From JBHJGP01 sp050331695 (lineage in GTDB: Bacteria > Pseudomonadota > Alphaproteobacteria > Geminicoccales > Geminicoccaceae), in the NCBI GenBank assembly GCA_050331695.1, contig JBHJGP010000013.1, forward strand, positions 214,391 through 278,390: a DNA stretch of 64,000 bases, in the 5' to 3' direction. Shown piece after piece: positions 42,015 to 50,813 of this stretch (its first letter is position 1; each line of letters opens with the position of its first letter). The translations under genes were made by a program, and so were the position numbers. The notes under the pieces were generated by a model. That model worked only from the letters and a program-made list of their open reading frames with translations, searched no databases and was not told where the DNA came from.

Positions 42015-42992
42015 ATGAGCGGATTGCTGGCGCTATTGGACGATGTCGCGGCGATCGCCAAGCTCGCCTCGACCCAACTGGACGATATCGCGGCCCAGGC
42101 GGCCAAGGCCGGCAGCAAAGCGGCGGGCGTGGTCATCGATGATGCGGCGGTGACGCCCAAATATGTGACCGGTCTGCCGGCGGCGCGCGAACTGCCGATC
42201 GTCTGGAAGATCGCCCGGGCGTCGTTCTTCAACAAGCTCGTGATCCTCCTTCCGGCAGCGCTGCTTCTCAACACCTTCCTTCCGTGGCTGATCACACCGC
42301 TTTTGATGTTGGGCGGCGCCTATCTCTGTTTCGAGGGGGCTGAAAAGGTCTGGCATCTGTTCGTGCCGCATACCGAGCACGGTCCGCAGGAAGCGGAGAC
42401 CCTGGACGCCGCTCATTTGGAGGAACAGCGGGTCAAGGGCGCGATCAAAACTGATTTTATTCTGTCCGCCGAAATCATGACAATCTCCCTCGCTGCGATC
42501 GATGCTGACAGCATTCCGAGCCAGGCCCTGATCCTGGCGGCGGTCGCCATCGGCATCACGGCCCTGGTCTATGGTGCTGTCGCGCTTTTGGTCAAAGCCG
42601 ACGATGTCGGCCTAAAGCTGAGCCAGATCGGACGGCTGACCACCACACGGGCTCTGGGTCGGGGCATCGTCAAGGTCATGCCGGCCGTCATGGTGACGAT
42701 CGCCACGATCGGCACCGCCGCAATGCTCTGGGTAGGCGGCAACATCATCGTCCATGGTCTACATGATCTCGGCTGGCACTGGCCCTACGAGATGATCCAC
42801 CATCTGGCGGAGGACGCGAGCCTCGCCGTCGGGACGGCCATTGGCTTCGTCGAGTGGATGGTCACCGCCGTGATCGACGGCGTGATCGGCCTTGCCCTTG
42901 GCCTGGCGCTTATTCCCGTCGTGGCCGGCGTGATCACACCGCTCGTCGGCGTCTTCTCCGCCCGGGAAGCGACCGAGGATTCGGCGCACTAG
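42015..42992 (+). CDS. DUF808 (YedI-type) integral membrane protein
   Basis: The 325-residue protein has the conserved N-terminus SGLLALLDDVAAIAKLASTQLDDIAAQAAKAGSKAAGVVIDDAAVTPKYV. Several membrane helices follow (FFNKLVILLPAALLLNTFLPWLITPLLMLGGAYLCFEG and more). The family is widespread but functionally undefined. It stands alone between lysE and the RES toxin locus with a 132-bp gap downstream. Confidence 0.88.
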   Translation: MSGLLALLDDVAAIAKLASTQLDDIAAQAAKAGSKAAGVVIDDAAVTPKYVTGLPAARELPIVWKIARASFFNKLVILLPAALLLNTFLPWLITPLLMLGGAYLCFEGAEKVWHLFVPHTEHGPQEAETLDAAHLEEQRVKGAIKTDFILSAEIMTISLAAIDADSIPSQALILAAVAIGITALVYGAVALLVKADDVGLKLSQIGRLTTTRALGRGIVKVMPAVMVTIATIGTAAMLWVGGNIIVHGLHDLGWHWPYEMIHHLAEDASLAVGTAIGFVEWMVTAVIDGVIGLALGLALIPVVAGVITPLVGVFSAREATEDSAH

Positions 42993-43073
42993 CGGCCTCA
43001 CCCGATGAGGCTCATCCATTCTTTGGGTACGATGGTGACCGGTGGCTAGGCACGATTCATACCCTTTAGAATT

Positions 43074-43115
43074 GTTTCTCATGAAAAAATAACTTATTTA
43101 TGTTTCACATGAAAC
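43074..43115 (+). promoter_or_regulatory. Two palindromic operators upstream of the Xre/RES locus
   Basis: GTTTCTCATGAAAA (43074-43087) and GTTTCACATGAAAC (43102-43115) share the pattern GTTTC-NCAT-GAAA and are centred 28 bp apart, close to the antitoxin start at 43126. The second is a perfect GTTTC/GAAAC inverted repeat. They are good candidates for binding by the Xre antitoxin. The surrounding sequence is AT-rich, as for a promoter. Confidence 0.65.
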
Positions 43116-43125
43116 GGAGTAAGTG

Positions 43126-43500
43126 ATGGAAACTCTTGCGCTCGCCGGTTCGAGAGCGGATGCGGTGCTCACCAAGGCCGTGGTTCGCGCCGCTAAGAAA
43201 CTTGGCCTGTCCAATAGTGAACTGGCCAAGACTATCGGCACGAGTAAGTCGAGCGTTTCGAGAATGGCGGACGGCACGAAGGTGCTCCGCAGCGAGATGA
43301 AGGACTTCGATCTTGCGGTAAATCTGGTCCGTTTGTTTCGATCGCTGGACGCCATTACCGGTGGCGACGAGGCCGCGAACAGGAGTTGGATGCGATCACC
43401 TAATCAGGCCTTGAATGGTACCCCAGCCCAACTGATCACGACCGCCGCAGGACTGATTCATGTCGTCGATTATCTGGACGACCGACGCGCTCCCGTGTGA
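43126..43500 (+). CDS. Xre/MbcA/ParS-family antitoxin
   Basis: The 124-residue protein has an N-terminal helix-turn-helix (KKLGLSNSELAKTIGTSKSSVSRMADG) and a C-terminal toxin-binding part with FRSLDAITGGDEAANRSWMRSPNQALNGTPAQLI, the classic ParS/Xre-RES antitoxin signature. ATG 43126 follows an ACGGAG site. It should block the RES toxin and repress its own promoter through the two palindromes upstream. Confidence 0.88.
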   Translation: METLALAGSRADAVLTKAVVRAAKKLGLSNSELAKTIGTSKSSVSRMADGTKVLRSEMKDFDLAVNLVRLFRSLDAITGGDEAANRSWMRSPNQALNGTPAQLITTAAGLIHVVDYLDDRRAPV

Positions 43501-44173
43501 GCCTTGGTCTGGTTCGGTCTGGCGTGTTGTTGAAGCCCAACATTTCGTGTCAACGATGGCCTTGGTCGATGGGCTCGACGAACAAAAGCTCTTAGAGCGG
43601 GTGCTCGAAAGCGCTAAACCGGCGGTGCCGGAAGAGTGCCGCCATCTCAATTGGCTTCTTGCGTCGCCCTTTCGTTACGGAAAGTATCCTAGAGGGTCGC
43701 GGTTCCGGCGGCCAGGCAATAGCCGAGGTGTGTTCTACGGCTCTGAAGAAGCGACGACAGCCGTCGCCGAGATGGCGCATTACAGAGCGTTGTTTTGGCG
43801 TGAATCGCCGGAAGCGGAGAAGCCGAAGAGCTTCGGCCAATACACAGCCTTTTCGGTTGGCGTCGGATCTGAAGTGACGTTCAATCTCGCCGCCTCTCCG
43901 CTTGATCGGGATCAGACGATCTGGACCGATCCAGATGACTATTCGGGCTGTCAGCTATTGGCGGACTTGGCGCGGACCAGGGGTGTCGAGATCATCCGAT
44001 ATGTTTCCATCCGAGACCCGGAGGCCCGGAGGAACGCGGCCTTGTTGACGTGCAGCGCTTTCGGCGATCATCAACCGGGAGACCGCCAGACCTGGCACAT
44101 CCGCGTTACGGACACTGGCGCTGAAGCAATCTGCGAATATCCGGATAAACGGTTGTCTTTTCCTTTTTCCTGA
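43460..44173 (+). CDS. RES-domain toxin (NAD+-degrading type II toxin)
   Basis: The 237-residue protein has the Arg-Glu-Ser landmarks of the family: Arg in GSVWRVVEAQH, Glu/tyrosine region in GVFYGSEEATTAVAEMAHYR and Ser in LLTCSAFGDHQPG. RES toxins such as MbcT and Res break down NAD+. At 237 residues it is longer than the shortest RES toxins and matches the longer branch. ATG 43460 overlaps the antitoxin gene by 41 bp, a tight coupling that lets the antitoxin be made first. Confidence 0.88.
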   Translation: MSSIIWTTDALPCEPWSGSVWRVVEAQHFVSTMALVDGLDEQKLLERVLESAKPAVPEECRHLNWLLASPFRYGKYPRGSRFRRPGNSRGVFYGSEEATTAVAEMAHYRALFWRESPEAEKPKSFGQYTAFSVGVGSEVTFNLAASPLDRDQTIWTDPDDYSGCQLLADLARTRGVEIIRYVSIRDPEARRNAALLTCSAFGDHQPGDRQTWHIRVTDTGAEAICEYPDKRLSFPFS

Positions 44174-44216
44174 CGAGCGGCGAAAATAGACCTCCGGCAG
44201 CAAACTGGACGAAAAC

Positions 44217-45470
44217 TCAATCGAAGCGATCGATCCGAAACGACGAAAGATCGATGTTGGGTTTCCGGCCCTGGATCAGATCGGCGATCAGCCGGCCGCT
44301 CTTGGGTCCGCTGGTGAGACCCACATGCTGGTGCCCAAACGCGAAGTGGATCTTCGTCTGTTTCGGTGAGGTGCCCAGCATGGGCAGGCTGGCGGTGGTC
44401 GACGGCCTATGCCCCAGCCACTCGCTTTTTCCTGTCCAGGTCAGGTTCGGATAGAGCCGCTTGAGGGCGCGTTCGTAATGACGGAAGGGCGCCCGCGAGG
44501 GGCCCGCCTCGAGCCCGCCGAACTCGACGATGCCGGCGATCCGAAGCGCGCCTGCCATCGGTGTCGCCACATATTTCTGGTCGGCCACCATGTAGGGGTA
44601 GGGCGGTGTGATGTTCGGACCTTCCAGATGGATGTGGTAGCCGCGTTCGCTTTCGAGCCGGGCTTCGTGACCGAGGCTTTTCGCCAGATTTTGTGACCAG
44701 GCGCCCGTGGCGATTACGGCGTGGTCGAACCTTTCGTGCGAGCCGCCGGCAGAGATCGTGACGCCGGCGTCGCCGGGCGCGACGCGATCGACCGTGGCTC
44801 TGACGAAAAACCCGCCCTGGCCCTGGAACCAGGCGGCCAGGTCTTTGACGTATGCGCCAGGATCGGTGATCCAGCCGTGACCGCCCATGCGAAAGCCGAA
44901 CCGGTAGGCCTCGCCCAGATGAGGATCCGCTTCCGTCAGCTCCTGCCGATCCATCTCGGTTCCGGCGATCCCGTGGCGCGCCCGGATCTCCCAGCCGAAG
45001 GCGTCGGCCCCAAAAGCGGAACGGTCGGTGTAGAGGTAGAGATAATCGCCGGTCTGGATCCAGCGCTCGGCTGGCGTTCCCTTCGCCAGCGCCTGATGCT
45101 GCTCAACGGCATCCGACAGAAGCGGCGCCATCGACCGGGCATAATGCTCGACATGACCTTTGGTCGCCGTCCCGAGATAGCGCGCGAGCCAGGGCAGCAG
45201 TTTCGGCAGGTAAGACCAGCGCAGGAACAAAGGCTTGTCCGGATCGAACAGCATGGCCGGCGCCTTCTTTAGAAGGCCCGGCACGGGCACCGGAACCAGC
45301 GCCGCGCAGGCGATCACACCGCCATTGCCGAAGGACGCGCCTTCGCCCGGCTCGCGCCTGTCATAAAGCGTGACCTCATGGCCATCGCGCCTCAGCCATT
45401 CGGCACAACTGACGCCGACGACGCCGGCGCCGATGACCGCGACCCGCGGGGCCCGGCTCAAGCCACCCAT
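44217..45470 (-). CDS. FAD-dependent amino-acid dehydrogenase (DadA-like)
   Basis: The 417-residue flavoprotein has the FAD motif VAVIGAGVVGVSCAEWLRRDGHEVTLYDRR, then GEGASFGNGGVIA, AVIATGAWSQNLAKSLG and the late FAFGHQHVGLTSGPKSGRLIADLI. This layout is typical of D-amino-acid dehydrogenases, which oxidise amino acids to keto acids at the membrane. It is second in a leftward pair whose TPP enzyme could act on the resulting keto acid; the start overlaps that gene by 13 bp. An L-amino acid or opine substrate is possible. Confidence 0.82.
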   Translation of the reverse strand: MGGLSRAPRVAVIGAGVVGVSCAEWLRRDGHEVTLYDRREPGEGASFGNGGVIACAALVPVPVPGLLKKAPAMLFDPDKPLFLRWSYLPKLLPWLARYLGTATKGHVEHYARSMAPLLSDAVEQHQALAKGTPAERWIQTGDYLYLYTDRSAFGADAFGWEIRARHGIAGTEMDRQELTEADPHLGEAYRFGFRMGGHGWITDPGAYVKDLAAWFQGQGGFFVRATVDRVAPGDAGVTISAGGSHERFDHAVIATGAWSQNLAKSLGHEARLESERGYHIHLEGPNITPPYPYMVADQKYVATPMAGALRIAGIVEFGGLEAGPSRAPFRHYERALKRLYPNLTWTGKSEWLGHRPSTTASLPMLGTSPKQTKIHFAFGHQHVGLTSGPKSGRLIADLIQGRKPNIDLSSFRIDRFD

Positions 45471-47158
45471 TCGCTGACCGGTGCCGCCGCCTCGTGCAGC
45501 GGCTGACAGACGAGGTCCAGCAGGACGGGCCGATCGCTCGCAAGCGCCCTTGCCAGGGCCGTTTCAACCTCGCGTGGATCCTCAATCCGATGCGCCTCCA
45601 TGCCGAACGCCCGGGCGACGGCGGCGTGATCTGTGCGAGAGAAATCGACCGAAAAATAGCGCTCGCCAAAGCCGGAGCGCTGGCCGGCCTTGATCCAGCC
45701 GAAGACCGCATTGGAGATGACGACGAAGGTGATCGGCAGGTCGAGCCGGACCACGGTTTCGAGCTCGCCGCAGGTAAAGCCGAAGCTGCCGTCGCCCATT
45801 ACCGCCAGGACCGGCGCGTCGGGCCGCCCGATCTTGGCACCGATGGCGGCCGAAAGGGCATAGCCCAACGCACCGTGGGCCCTGTTCGAGATGAATTTTC
45901 GTCCCCGCGCCGGCTGGCGCCAATAGGCCGAGATGTAGGGGCAGGGTGTGCCCGGATCGGCGACAACCACCGCGTCCTCAGGCAAAAGCTTGTTCATCGC
46001 CCGGATCAACCGTTCCGGCCGGATCGGCTTTTTGTCTGTTTCGTCGTTCTCCAGCAGGCGCCGATCGCGCGCGGCCATCACTGCAGCGGCACGTGCCTTT
46101 CCGTCAAATTCGGCGATGCAACCCCGAAGCGCCTCACCGAGCCCCAAAAGCGCTAGCCGGGCGTCACCAATCAGCGCCACCTCAGTCGGGTACGCAGCGC
46201 CGATCACCGCCGGAGCGCTGTCGATGTGAATGATCTTTTGTTCGGCCTTCGGGAAGCGCCAGCGCTCTGTGGTGACCGAGCCGGCCCGGCAACCGACAAA
46301 CAAGATCAGGTCGGAAGCCTCGATCAAGGCCCGGCCTTCCGGGATGCCGCCGTTGGAGCCGACGACGCCGGCACAAGCCCGATGCGTTTCGGCGAGACTG
46401 CCCTGACCGCTGATGGTGGTGGCAACCGGCAGGTCGAATTGGTCGACCAGGCGGGCCAAGGCCTCCTCGGCGCCGGCGATCACCACCCCGCCGCCGCAGA
46501 TCACCAGGGGCGCCTGGGCGTTCAACAGCATCGATGCCGCCCGCTCGACAGCCACCGGATCGGGCGCCGTCGGTTTTGCAGGGAAGCGGCCGAGCGCATC
46601 GTCGGCCCAGATCTCTCCTGGGTCCACGGGCGCCTTTTGGACGTCGAACGGCACGCCCAGATGGGCAGCGCCGGGCCGGCCCGTCGTCATGGACTTGAAC
46701 GCTGCCCGGACCATGCGCGGCAGCAACGCAGCGTCGCGGATCACCGCATTGTGACTGGTGAGCGGCCGGAACAGCGCTTCTTGATCCAGCTCGGTGAGCG
46801 GGAAGCGGCCCGCCGAGGTGGTTGCGACGTCCGTGGTGATGGCCAGGACCGGAATGGAGCTCTCATTGGCCTCGACCACGCCCGGCAGGATGTAGGTGGC
46901 ACCGCCGCCGGACGGTCCCTCGCAGACGCCGACCCGCCCCGTCACCCGGGCGTAGCCGTCGGCCATATACGCAGCCGAACGTTCGTCGCGGGTAAGAATA
47001 TGGTCGATATCGTGGTCGAGCTGGTAGAGCGCGTCATAGAACGGCAGCGAGGTATCACCGCAAAGACCGAAAACGTGCCGCACCCCGTGAGCTTCGAGCA
47101 TCCGGACCATGGCTTCGGCGCCGTTCATGCGATTGCTGCCGTCGTCCAATTCGCGCAT
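45458..47158 (-). CDS. Thiamine-diphosphate enzyme, acetolactate-synthase-like large subunit
   Basis: The 566-residue protein has the TPP-family order: N-terminal PYR domain with catalytic Glu region LTRDERSAAYMADGYARVTG, a central domain (GGGVVIAGAEEAL), and the C-terminal PP domain with the Mg/TPP motif MGDGSFGFTCGELETVVRLDLP and ISNAVFGW. No acetolactate synthase small subunit is present, so a catabolic role such as keto-acid decarboxylation or sulfoacetaldehyde/oxalyl-type chemistry is likelier than branched-chain biosynthesis. It is divergent from the racemase-like gene across a 60-bp gap. Confidence 0.82.
   Translation of the reverse strand: MRELDDGSNRMNGAEAMVRMLEAHGVRHVFGLCGDTSLPFYDALYQLDHDIDHILTRDERSAAYMADGYARVTGRVGVCEGPSGGGATYILPGVVEANESSIPVLAITTDVATTSAGRFPLTELDQEALFRPLTSHNAVIRDAALLPRMVRAAFKSMTTGRPGAAHLGVPFDVQKAPVDPGEIWADDALGRFPAKPTAPDPVAVERAASMLLNAQAPLVICGGGVVIAGAEEALARLVDQFDLPVATTISGQGSLAETHRACAGVVGSNGGIPEGRALIEASDLILFVGCRAGSVTTERWRFPKAEQKIIHIDSAPAVIGAAYPTEVALIGDARLALLGLGEALRGCIAEFDGKARAAAVMAARDRRLLENDETDKKPIRPERLIRAMNKLLPEDAVVVADPGTPCPYISAYWRQPARGRKFISNRAHGALGYALSAAIGAKIGRPDAPVLAVMGDGSFGFTCGELETVVRLDLPITFVVISNAVFGWIKAGQRSGFGERYFSVDFSRTDHAAVARAFGMEAHRIEDPREVETALARALASDRPVLLDLVCQPLHEAAAPVSEWVA
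46029..46038 (+). repeat. TTTT[TC]GTCTG motif, copy 9
   Basis: Inside the TPP-enzyme gene; the flank GTTTCG is shared with copy 12. Confidence 0.7.
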
Positions 47159-47218
47159 CCTCCCGTTCCAACGAACGGAAAACTAGCGCGTCCAGCGAAA
47201 GGCCGAAAACGAAACGTC

Positions 47219-47941
47219 ATGACTGTCACCGGCGGCAAGAGCATTTACGAGGCGAGCGTCGGCATCCTCATGCTGGACGCCCGCTTTCCCCGGATCCCCG
47301 GTGACATGGGTAATGCCGCGACCTGGCCGTTTCCGGTCCTCTATCGGATCGTGCGCGGCGCATCGCCCGACCTCGTCGTCCGCCACCGGGCCGAGGGTTT
47401 GCTCGATGCCTTCATCGAGACCGGCCGTGACTTGATTCGCGACGGTGCCGCCGGCATCACCACCAATTGCGGTTTTTTGTCTCTGTACCAGCAAGAATTG
47501 GCCACTGCCCTTAAGGTGCCGGTGGCGACCTCGTCCCTGATGCAGGTGCCGATGGTCCAAGCACTCTTGCCCGAGGACAAGCGGGTCGGCGTGCTGACCA
47601 TCTCCAAGGCCTCGCTCTCCAAGGACCATCTGTCTGCGATCGGTTTGCCCGAAGACCTACCGATCGAAGGCACGGACGACGGCCAGGAATTTTCCCGCGT
47701 CATTCTGGGAGACGAGCTAGAACTCGATGTCGACCAGGCGCGGACGGACAATGTGAACGCGGCCCTTCGCCTGATGGCAAATCATCCGGATGTCGGCGCG
47801 ATCGTTCTCGAATGCACGAATATGGGCCCCTACGCCGCCGATATTCGCGCCGCCACTTGCCTGCCGGTGTTCGACATGGTTTCGTTCGTCACCTGGTTCC
47901 GGGCAGGGCTCAACCCGGCGCGGTATTGGCCGCCTCAATAA
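47219..47941 (+). CDS. Aspartate/glutamate (hydantoin) racemase-family protein
   Basis: The 240-residue protein has two active-site cysteine regions, GITTNCGFLSLYQ (near 84) and VLECTNMGPYA (near 202), and the start SVGILMLDARFPRIPGDMGN. This pattern fits Asp/Glu/hydantoin racemase or arylmalonate-decarboxylase relatives. I set the start at ATG 47219; a much longer open frame upstream lies inside the divergent TPP gene. Together with DadA and GGT it suggests handling of D- or L-glutamyl compounds. Confidence 0.78.
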   Translation: MTVTGGKSIYEASVGILMLDARFPRIPGDMGNAATWPFPVLYRIVRGASPDLVVRHRAEGLLDAFIETGRDLIRDGAAGITTNCGFLSLYQQELATALKVPVATSSLMQVPMVQALLPEDKRVGVLTISKASLSKDHLSAIGLPEDLPIEGTDDGQEFSRVILGDELELDVDQARTDNVNAALRLMANHPDVGAIVLECTNMGPYAADIRAATCLPVFDMVSFVTWFRAGLNPARYWPPQ

Positions 47942-49527
47942 CCCAAAGCGCAGCCGTCCTTTCGGGGATCAGAGCCGCCGATCAGAACATTTTGCTCCCA
48001 GTCGATCCAGATCGCCTGGCTACCGCCGATCGGTTTCTGAACCGAGGTCAGATGGTGGCCCATCGCTTCAAGGGCGCCCCTGACCTCAGACGAAAAACCG
48101 CGCTCAGCACCGACCGCGCCGGTTTGGGGATCGGGAAACAGGCGTGTCGCATCCTGGGCTTCTTGGATGTCGAGGCCGCAGTCGATGAAGCGTGCGAGAA
48201 AAGCCATGTGGCCCGAGGCCTGGTATTCGCCCCCCATGACACCGAACGGCATGACGGCCCGGTCGTCCTTCGTCACCATGCCGGGGATGATGGTGTGGAG
48301 CGGGCGTTTGCCGGGCTCGATGGTGTTGGGATGGCCCGGTTCGACGACGAAGCCCGCACCCCGGCTATGGAGAACGATACCAGTGGTCGGCGTGGTGATG
48401 CCCGAGCCATGGCTGTGAAAGAGCGTGTTGATGAAGCTGCAGGCGTTTCGCTCCTCGTCGACCACGCTGAGATAAACCGTGCTTGGATGGGGCGGCAGCG
48501 AAGGCGTTGCCAGTTGGGTGGCGGCGCGTTTCAGGTCAATCTGAGCGACGAGCTCTTCGGCATGGGCGTCGGACAAGAGCCAGTCCACCGGCACCTCAGT
48601 TCGAGCCGGATCGGCGACGAACAGGTTTCTGTCCCGATAGGCGAGCTTGGCCGCCTCGATTTCCAGATGCAGCCGCTGGGCGCTGTTCGGATCCTTGTCC
48701 ACCGGCAGCCGGCTCAACAGGTTGAGCAGCAAAAGCGCGATGACGCCCTGGCCGTTGGGCGGGCATTCCCAGACCCGGTAACCTCGATAGTCGGTGTGGA
48801 TCGGCTGGACGTATTCGCCTCGAGCTTCCCTGAAGTCGCTTTCCTGGTGCAGCCCGCCCTGCTCTTGAAGCACAGACAAAGTCTCTTCGGCGATGGCGCC
48901 CGTGTAAAAGGCATCCCGGCCGTGGCGGCCGATCGCTTCGAGGGTCGTTGCCAGTTCCGGCTGGGCGTGGCGGCTGCCCGAAGCAGGCGGCTTGCCGTTC
49001 TTCAAGAAGATCTTCGAAAAGTGTGGATCCACTGACAAGAGTTGTGCCTGGCTCGCCATATCGAAGGCGACCCTAGGCGCGATCACGTAGCCGTCACGGG
49101 CGTAACCGAGCGCCGGTTCGAACAGCCTTCCGAGACCGAGCCGGCCATGATCCCGGGCGAGCTGGTCCCAGGCATCGACTGCGCCCGGAATGGTCACTGC
49201 ATGGGCGCTCTGGCGGGGGATTTCGCCCATCCCCTGATCTCGATACCAGGCGGTCGTCGCGGCGGCGGGCGCTCGGCCGGAGCCATTGAACGCGATGACC
49301 CGGTTGCCGCCGGCGGGCGCGTACAGACAAAAACAGTCGCCGCCGATGCCGGTGGACTGGGGCTCAACAACAGCTTGGACGGCGCAAGCCGCGATCGCCG
49401 CGTCCATGGCGTTGCCGCCCTCTCGCAGGATGTCGAGTGCGGTGAGCGTCGCCAGGGGGTGGGAGGTGGCGGCCATGGCCCGGCCACTCATAACCGGCGA
49501 CCGGCCAGGCAACTGAAAATCCCGCAT
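47935..49527 (-). CDS. Gamma-glutamyltransferase family protein
   Basis: The 530-residue Ntn-hydrolase precursor starts with GRSPVMSGRAMAATSHPLATLTALDILREGGNAMDAAIA. The nucleophile Thr of the small subunit is in PPHPSTVYLSVVDEERNACSFI near residue 345. The C-terminus has the FGVMGGEYQASGH and GSDPRKDGCALGY segments. These enzymes self-cleave, then hydrolyse or transfer gamma-glutamyl groups, for example from glutathione. No signal peptide is visible, so it may be cytoplasmic. Its stop overlaps the convergent racemase-like gene by 7 bp. Confidence 0.88.
   Translation of the reverse strand: MRDFQLPGRSPVMSGRAMAATSHPLATLTALDILREGGNAMDAAIAACAVQAVVEPQSTGIGGDCFCLYAPAGGNRVIAFNGSGRAPAAATTAWYRDQGMGEIPRQSAHAVTIPGAVDAWDQLARDHGRLGLGRLFEPALGYARDGYVIAPRVAFDMASQAQLLSVDPHFSKIFLKNGKPPASGSRHAQPELATTLEAIGRHGRDAFYTGAIAEETLSVLQEQGGLHQESDFREARGEYVQPIHTDYRGYRVWECPPNGQGVIALLLLNLLSRLPVDKDPNSAQRLHLEIEAAKLAYRDRNLFVADPARTEVPVDWLLSDAHAEELVAQIDLKRAATQLATPSLPPHPSTVYLSVVDEERNACSFINTLFHSHGSGITTPTTGIVLHSRGAGFVVEPGHPNTIEPGKRPLHTIIPGMVTKDDRAVMPFGVMGGEYQASGHMAFLARFIDCGLDIQEAQDATRLFPDPQTGAVGAERGFSSEVRGALEAMGHHLTSVQKPIGGSQAIWIDWEQNVLIGGSDPRKDGCALGY
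48087..48096 (-). repeat. TTTT[TC]GTCTG motif, copy 10
   Basis: Inside the gamma-glutamyltransferase gene, read Phe-Ser-Ser-Glu. Confidence 0.7.
49324..49333 (-). repeat. TTTT[TC]GTCTG motif, copy 11
   Basis: Second copy in the gamma-glutamyltransferase gene, read Cys-Phe-Cys-Leu, in another codon phase from copy 10. Confidence 0.7.
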
Positions 49528-49581
49528 GCGCCTTGTTCCCGCTTGAGCTTAACTCGTCCACCCTGCCAAACGACCGGCGGA

Positions 49582-50730
49582 TCAGCCAGCGCTGGTCGCC
49601 TGGACGGGCACTAGACGTAAGCTCAGACAGGCGGCGGCCACCAGTAAAAGGCAGGCGATGACCGGCAGCGGTTGGAAACCGACGGCACCATAGATCAGAC
49701 CAAATGACCAGGTGCCGAGCGACGCGCCGATATAGGTGACGGCGCTGTTGAGGCCGAGGATCGCACCCCGCCGCCGGGGGTCTGCCTCGCCAAGCAAGAC
49801 CAGGAGTGCGCCCAGGCCGAAATGATTGGCGACACCCCAGGCGAAGGCGATGGCCGTCACCAAAGCAATGCTGTCATGGAGGAGACCGAGCACCGCGTAA
49901 ACGGCTGCGATGGCCGCCAGACAAAGGGGGAAGAGCCGGCGGGTTCCCCAGCGATCGAGGATGCCATCGCCGAGCCCGCCAAGGCCGAAGCCCAAGCCGT
50001 AGCCCAGCACGATCAGACCGATAGCGCCGGCGCCACCGCCGGTTTCGCTGCGGAGATGGTCGCCCAGATAGGCATAGACCCCGTAGAACGCGACCATGTA
50101 GGCGGCGCACACCAGGAGCAGGCTCTTGACCGTCGGTACCGAGAGAGGGCTCCAGAAAGCCTGGGGCGCCGTGGCATGGGGCTCGGTTTCCCCGCGCATC
50201 GTCAGAAACACGGCGATACAAGCCAGCGCGGCCAGAAACGCCAGCAGCACATAGGCGCTCCGCCAACCGAGGTGATCGGCGATCAGTGCCGCCGTCGGGA
50301 TCCCGGCGACCAGTGAGATCGACCAGCCGGTGAGCACGCGACCAAGCCAGCGGGTCTCATATCCCTTTGGCGCCAGTGCGGTGGCGAGCGTGTAAGTGGC
50401 GGGAAGCGCGACGCCGGCGCCGAGACCAGCGATCGCCTGGGCGAAGACCAGCCATGCCCAATGGGGAGCGAAGGCACTCTTGATCATAGCCAGCGCGATG
50501 ACAGCGAGTGCGCCGATCAGCGCGAGGCGAGCGCCCAGCCGGTCGATCTGACGGCCGAACAAGGCGGCCGAAAGCGCGGTCGCCAGACCATAAGCCGAGA
50601 TTGCCAGCGCCACGGTTTCGGGCTCTGTGCCGAAATCCCTGGCGAGGTCCGGTAGGATTGGGCTCAGAAGCAGGCTGTTGGAGCCGACAATGACGATCGC
50701 CAGCACCAGGATGGCAACAACGCTTGTCAT
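49582..50730 (-). CDS. MFS transporter
   Basis: The 382-residue membrane protein has twelve predicted helices and the MFS inter-helix motif LFGRQIDRLGARLALIGAL near residue 58. The second-half equivalent is GLGDGILDRWGTRRLFPLC. Its short size and motif pattern fit drug or metabolite exporters. It is transcribed away from the Lrp-type regulator across an 83-bp gap, the usual arrangement when the regulator controls the transporter. Confidence 0.88.
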   Translation of the reverse strand: MTSVVAILVLAIVIVGSNSLLLSPILPDLARDFGTEPETVALAISAYGLATALSAALFGRQIDRLGARLALIGALAVIALAMIKSAFAPHWAWLVFAQAIAGLGAGVALPATYTLATALAPKGYETRWLGRVLTGWSISLVAGIPTAALIADHLGWRSAYVLLAFLAALACIAVFLTMRGETEPHATAPQAFWSPLSVPTVKSLLLVCAAYMVAFYGVYAYLGDHLRSETGGGAGAIGLIVLGYGLGFGLGGLGDGILDRWGTRRLFPLCLAAIAAVYAVLGLLHDSIALVTAIAFAWGVANHFGLGALLVLLGEADPRRRGAILGLNSAVTYIGASLGTWSFGLIYGAVGFQPLPVIACLLLVAAACLSLRLVPVQATSAG

Positions 50731-50813
50731 GATGTTTGTGCTTGAGCTTTTATGTGGTTAGGTCGAAACGATAATTTACCGAAGAAAAGTCGGGCTCAAG
50801 AGAGAAAGGTGGA

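Noticed and set aside
46226..47218. Long N-terminal extension of the racemase-like gene
   Set aside because: The upstream frame lies wholly antisense to the TPP enzyme; the family start is at 47219.
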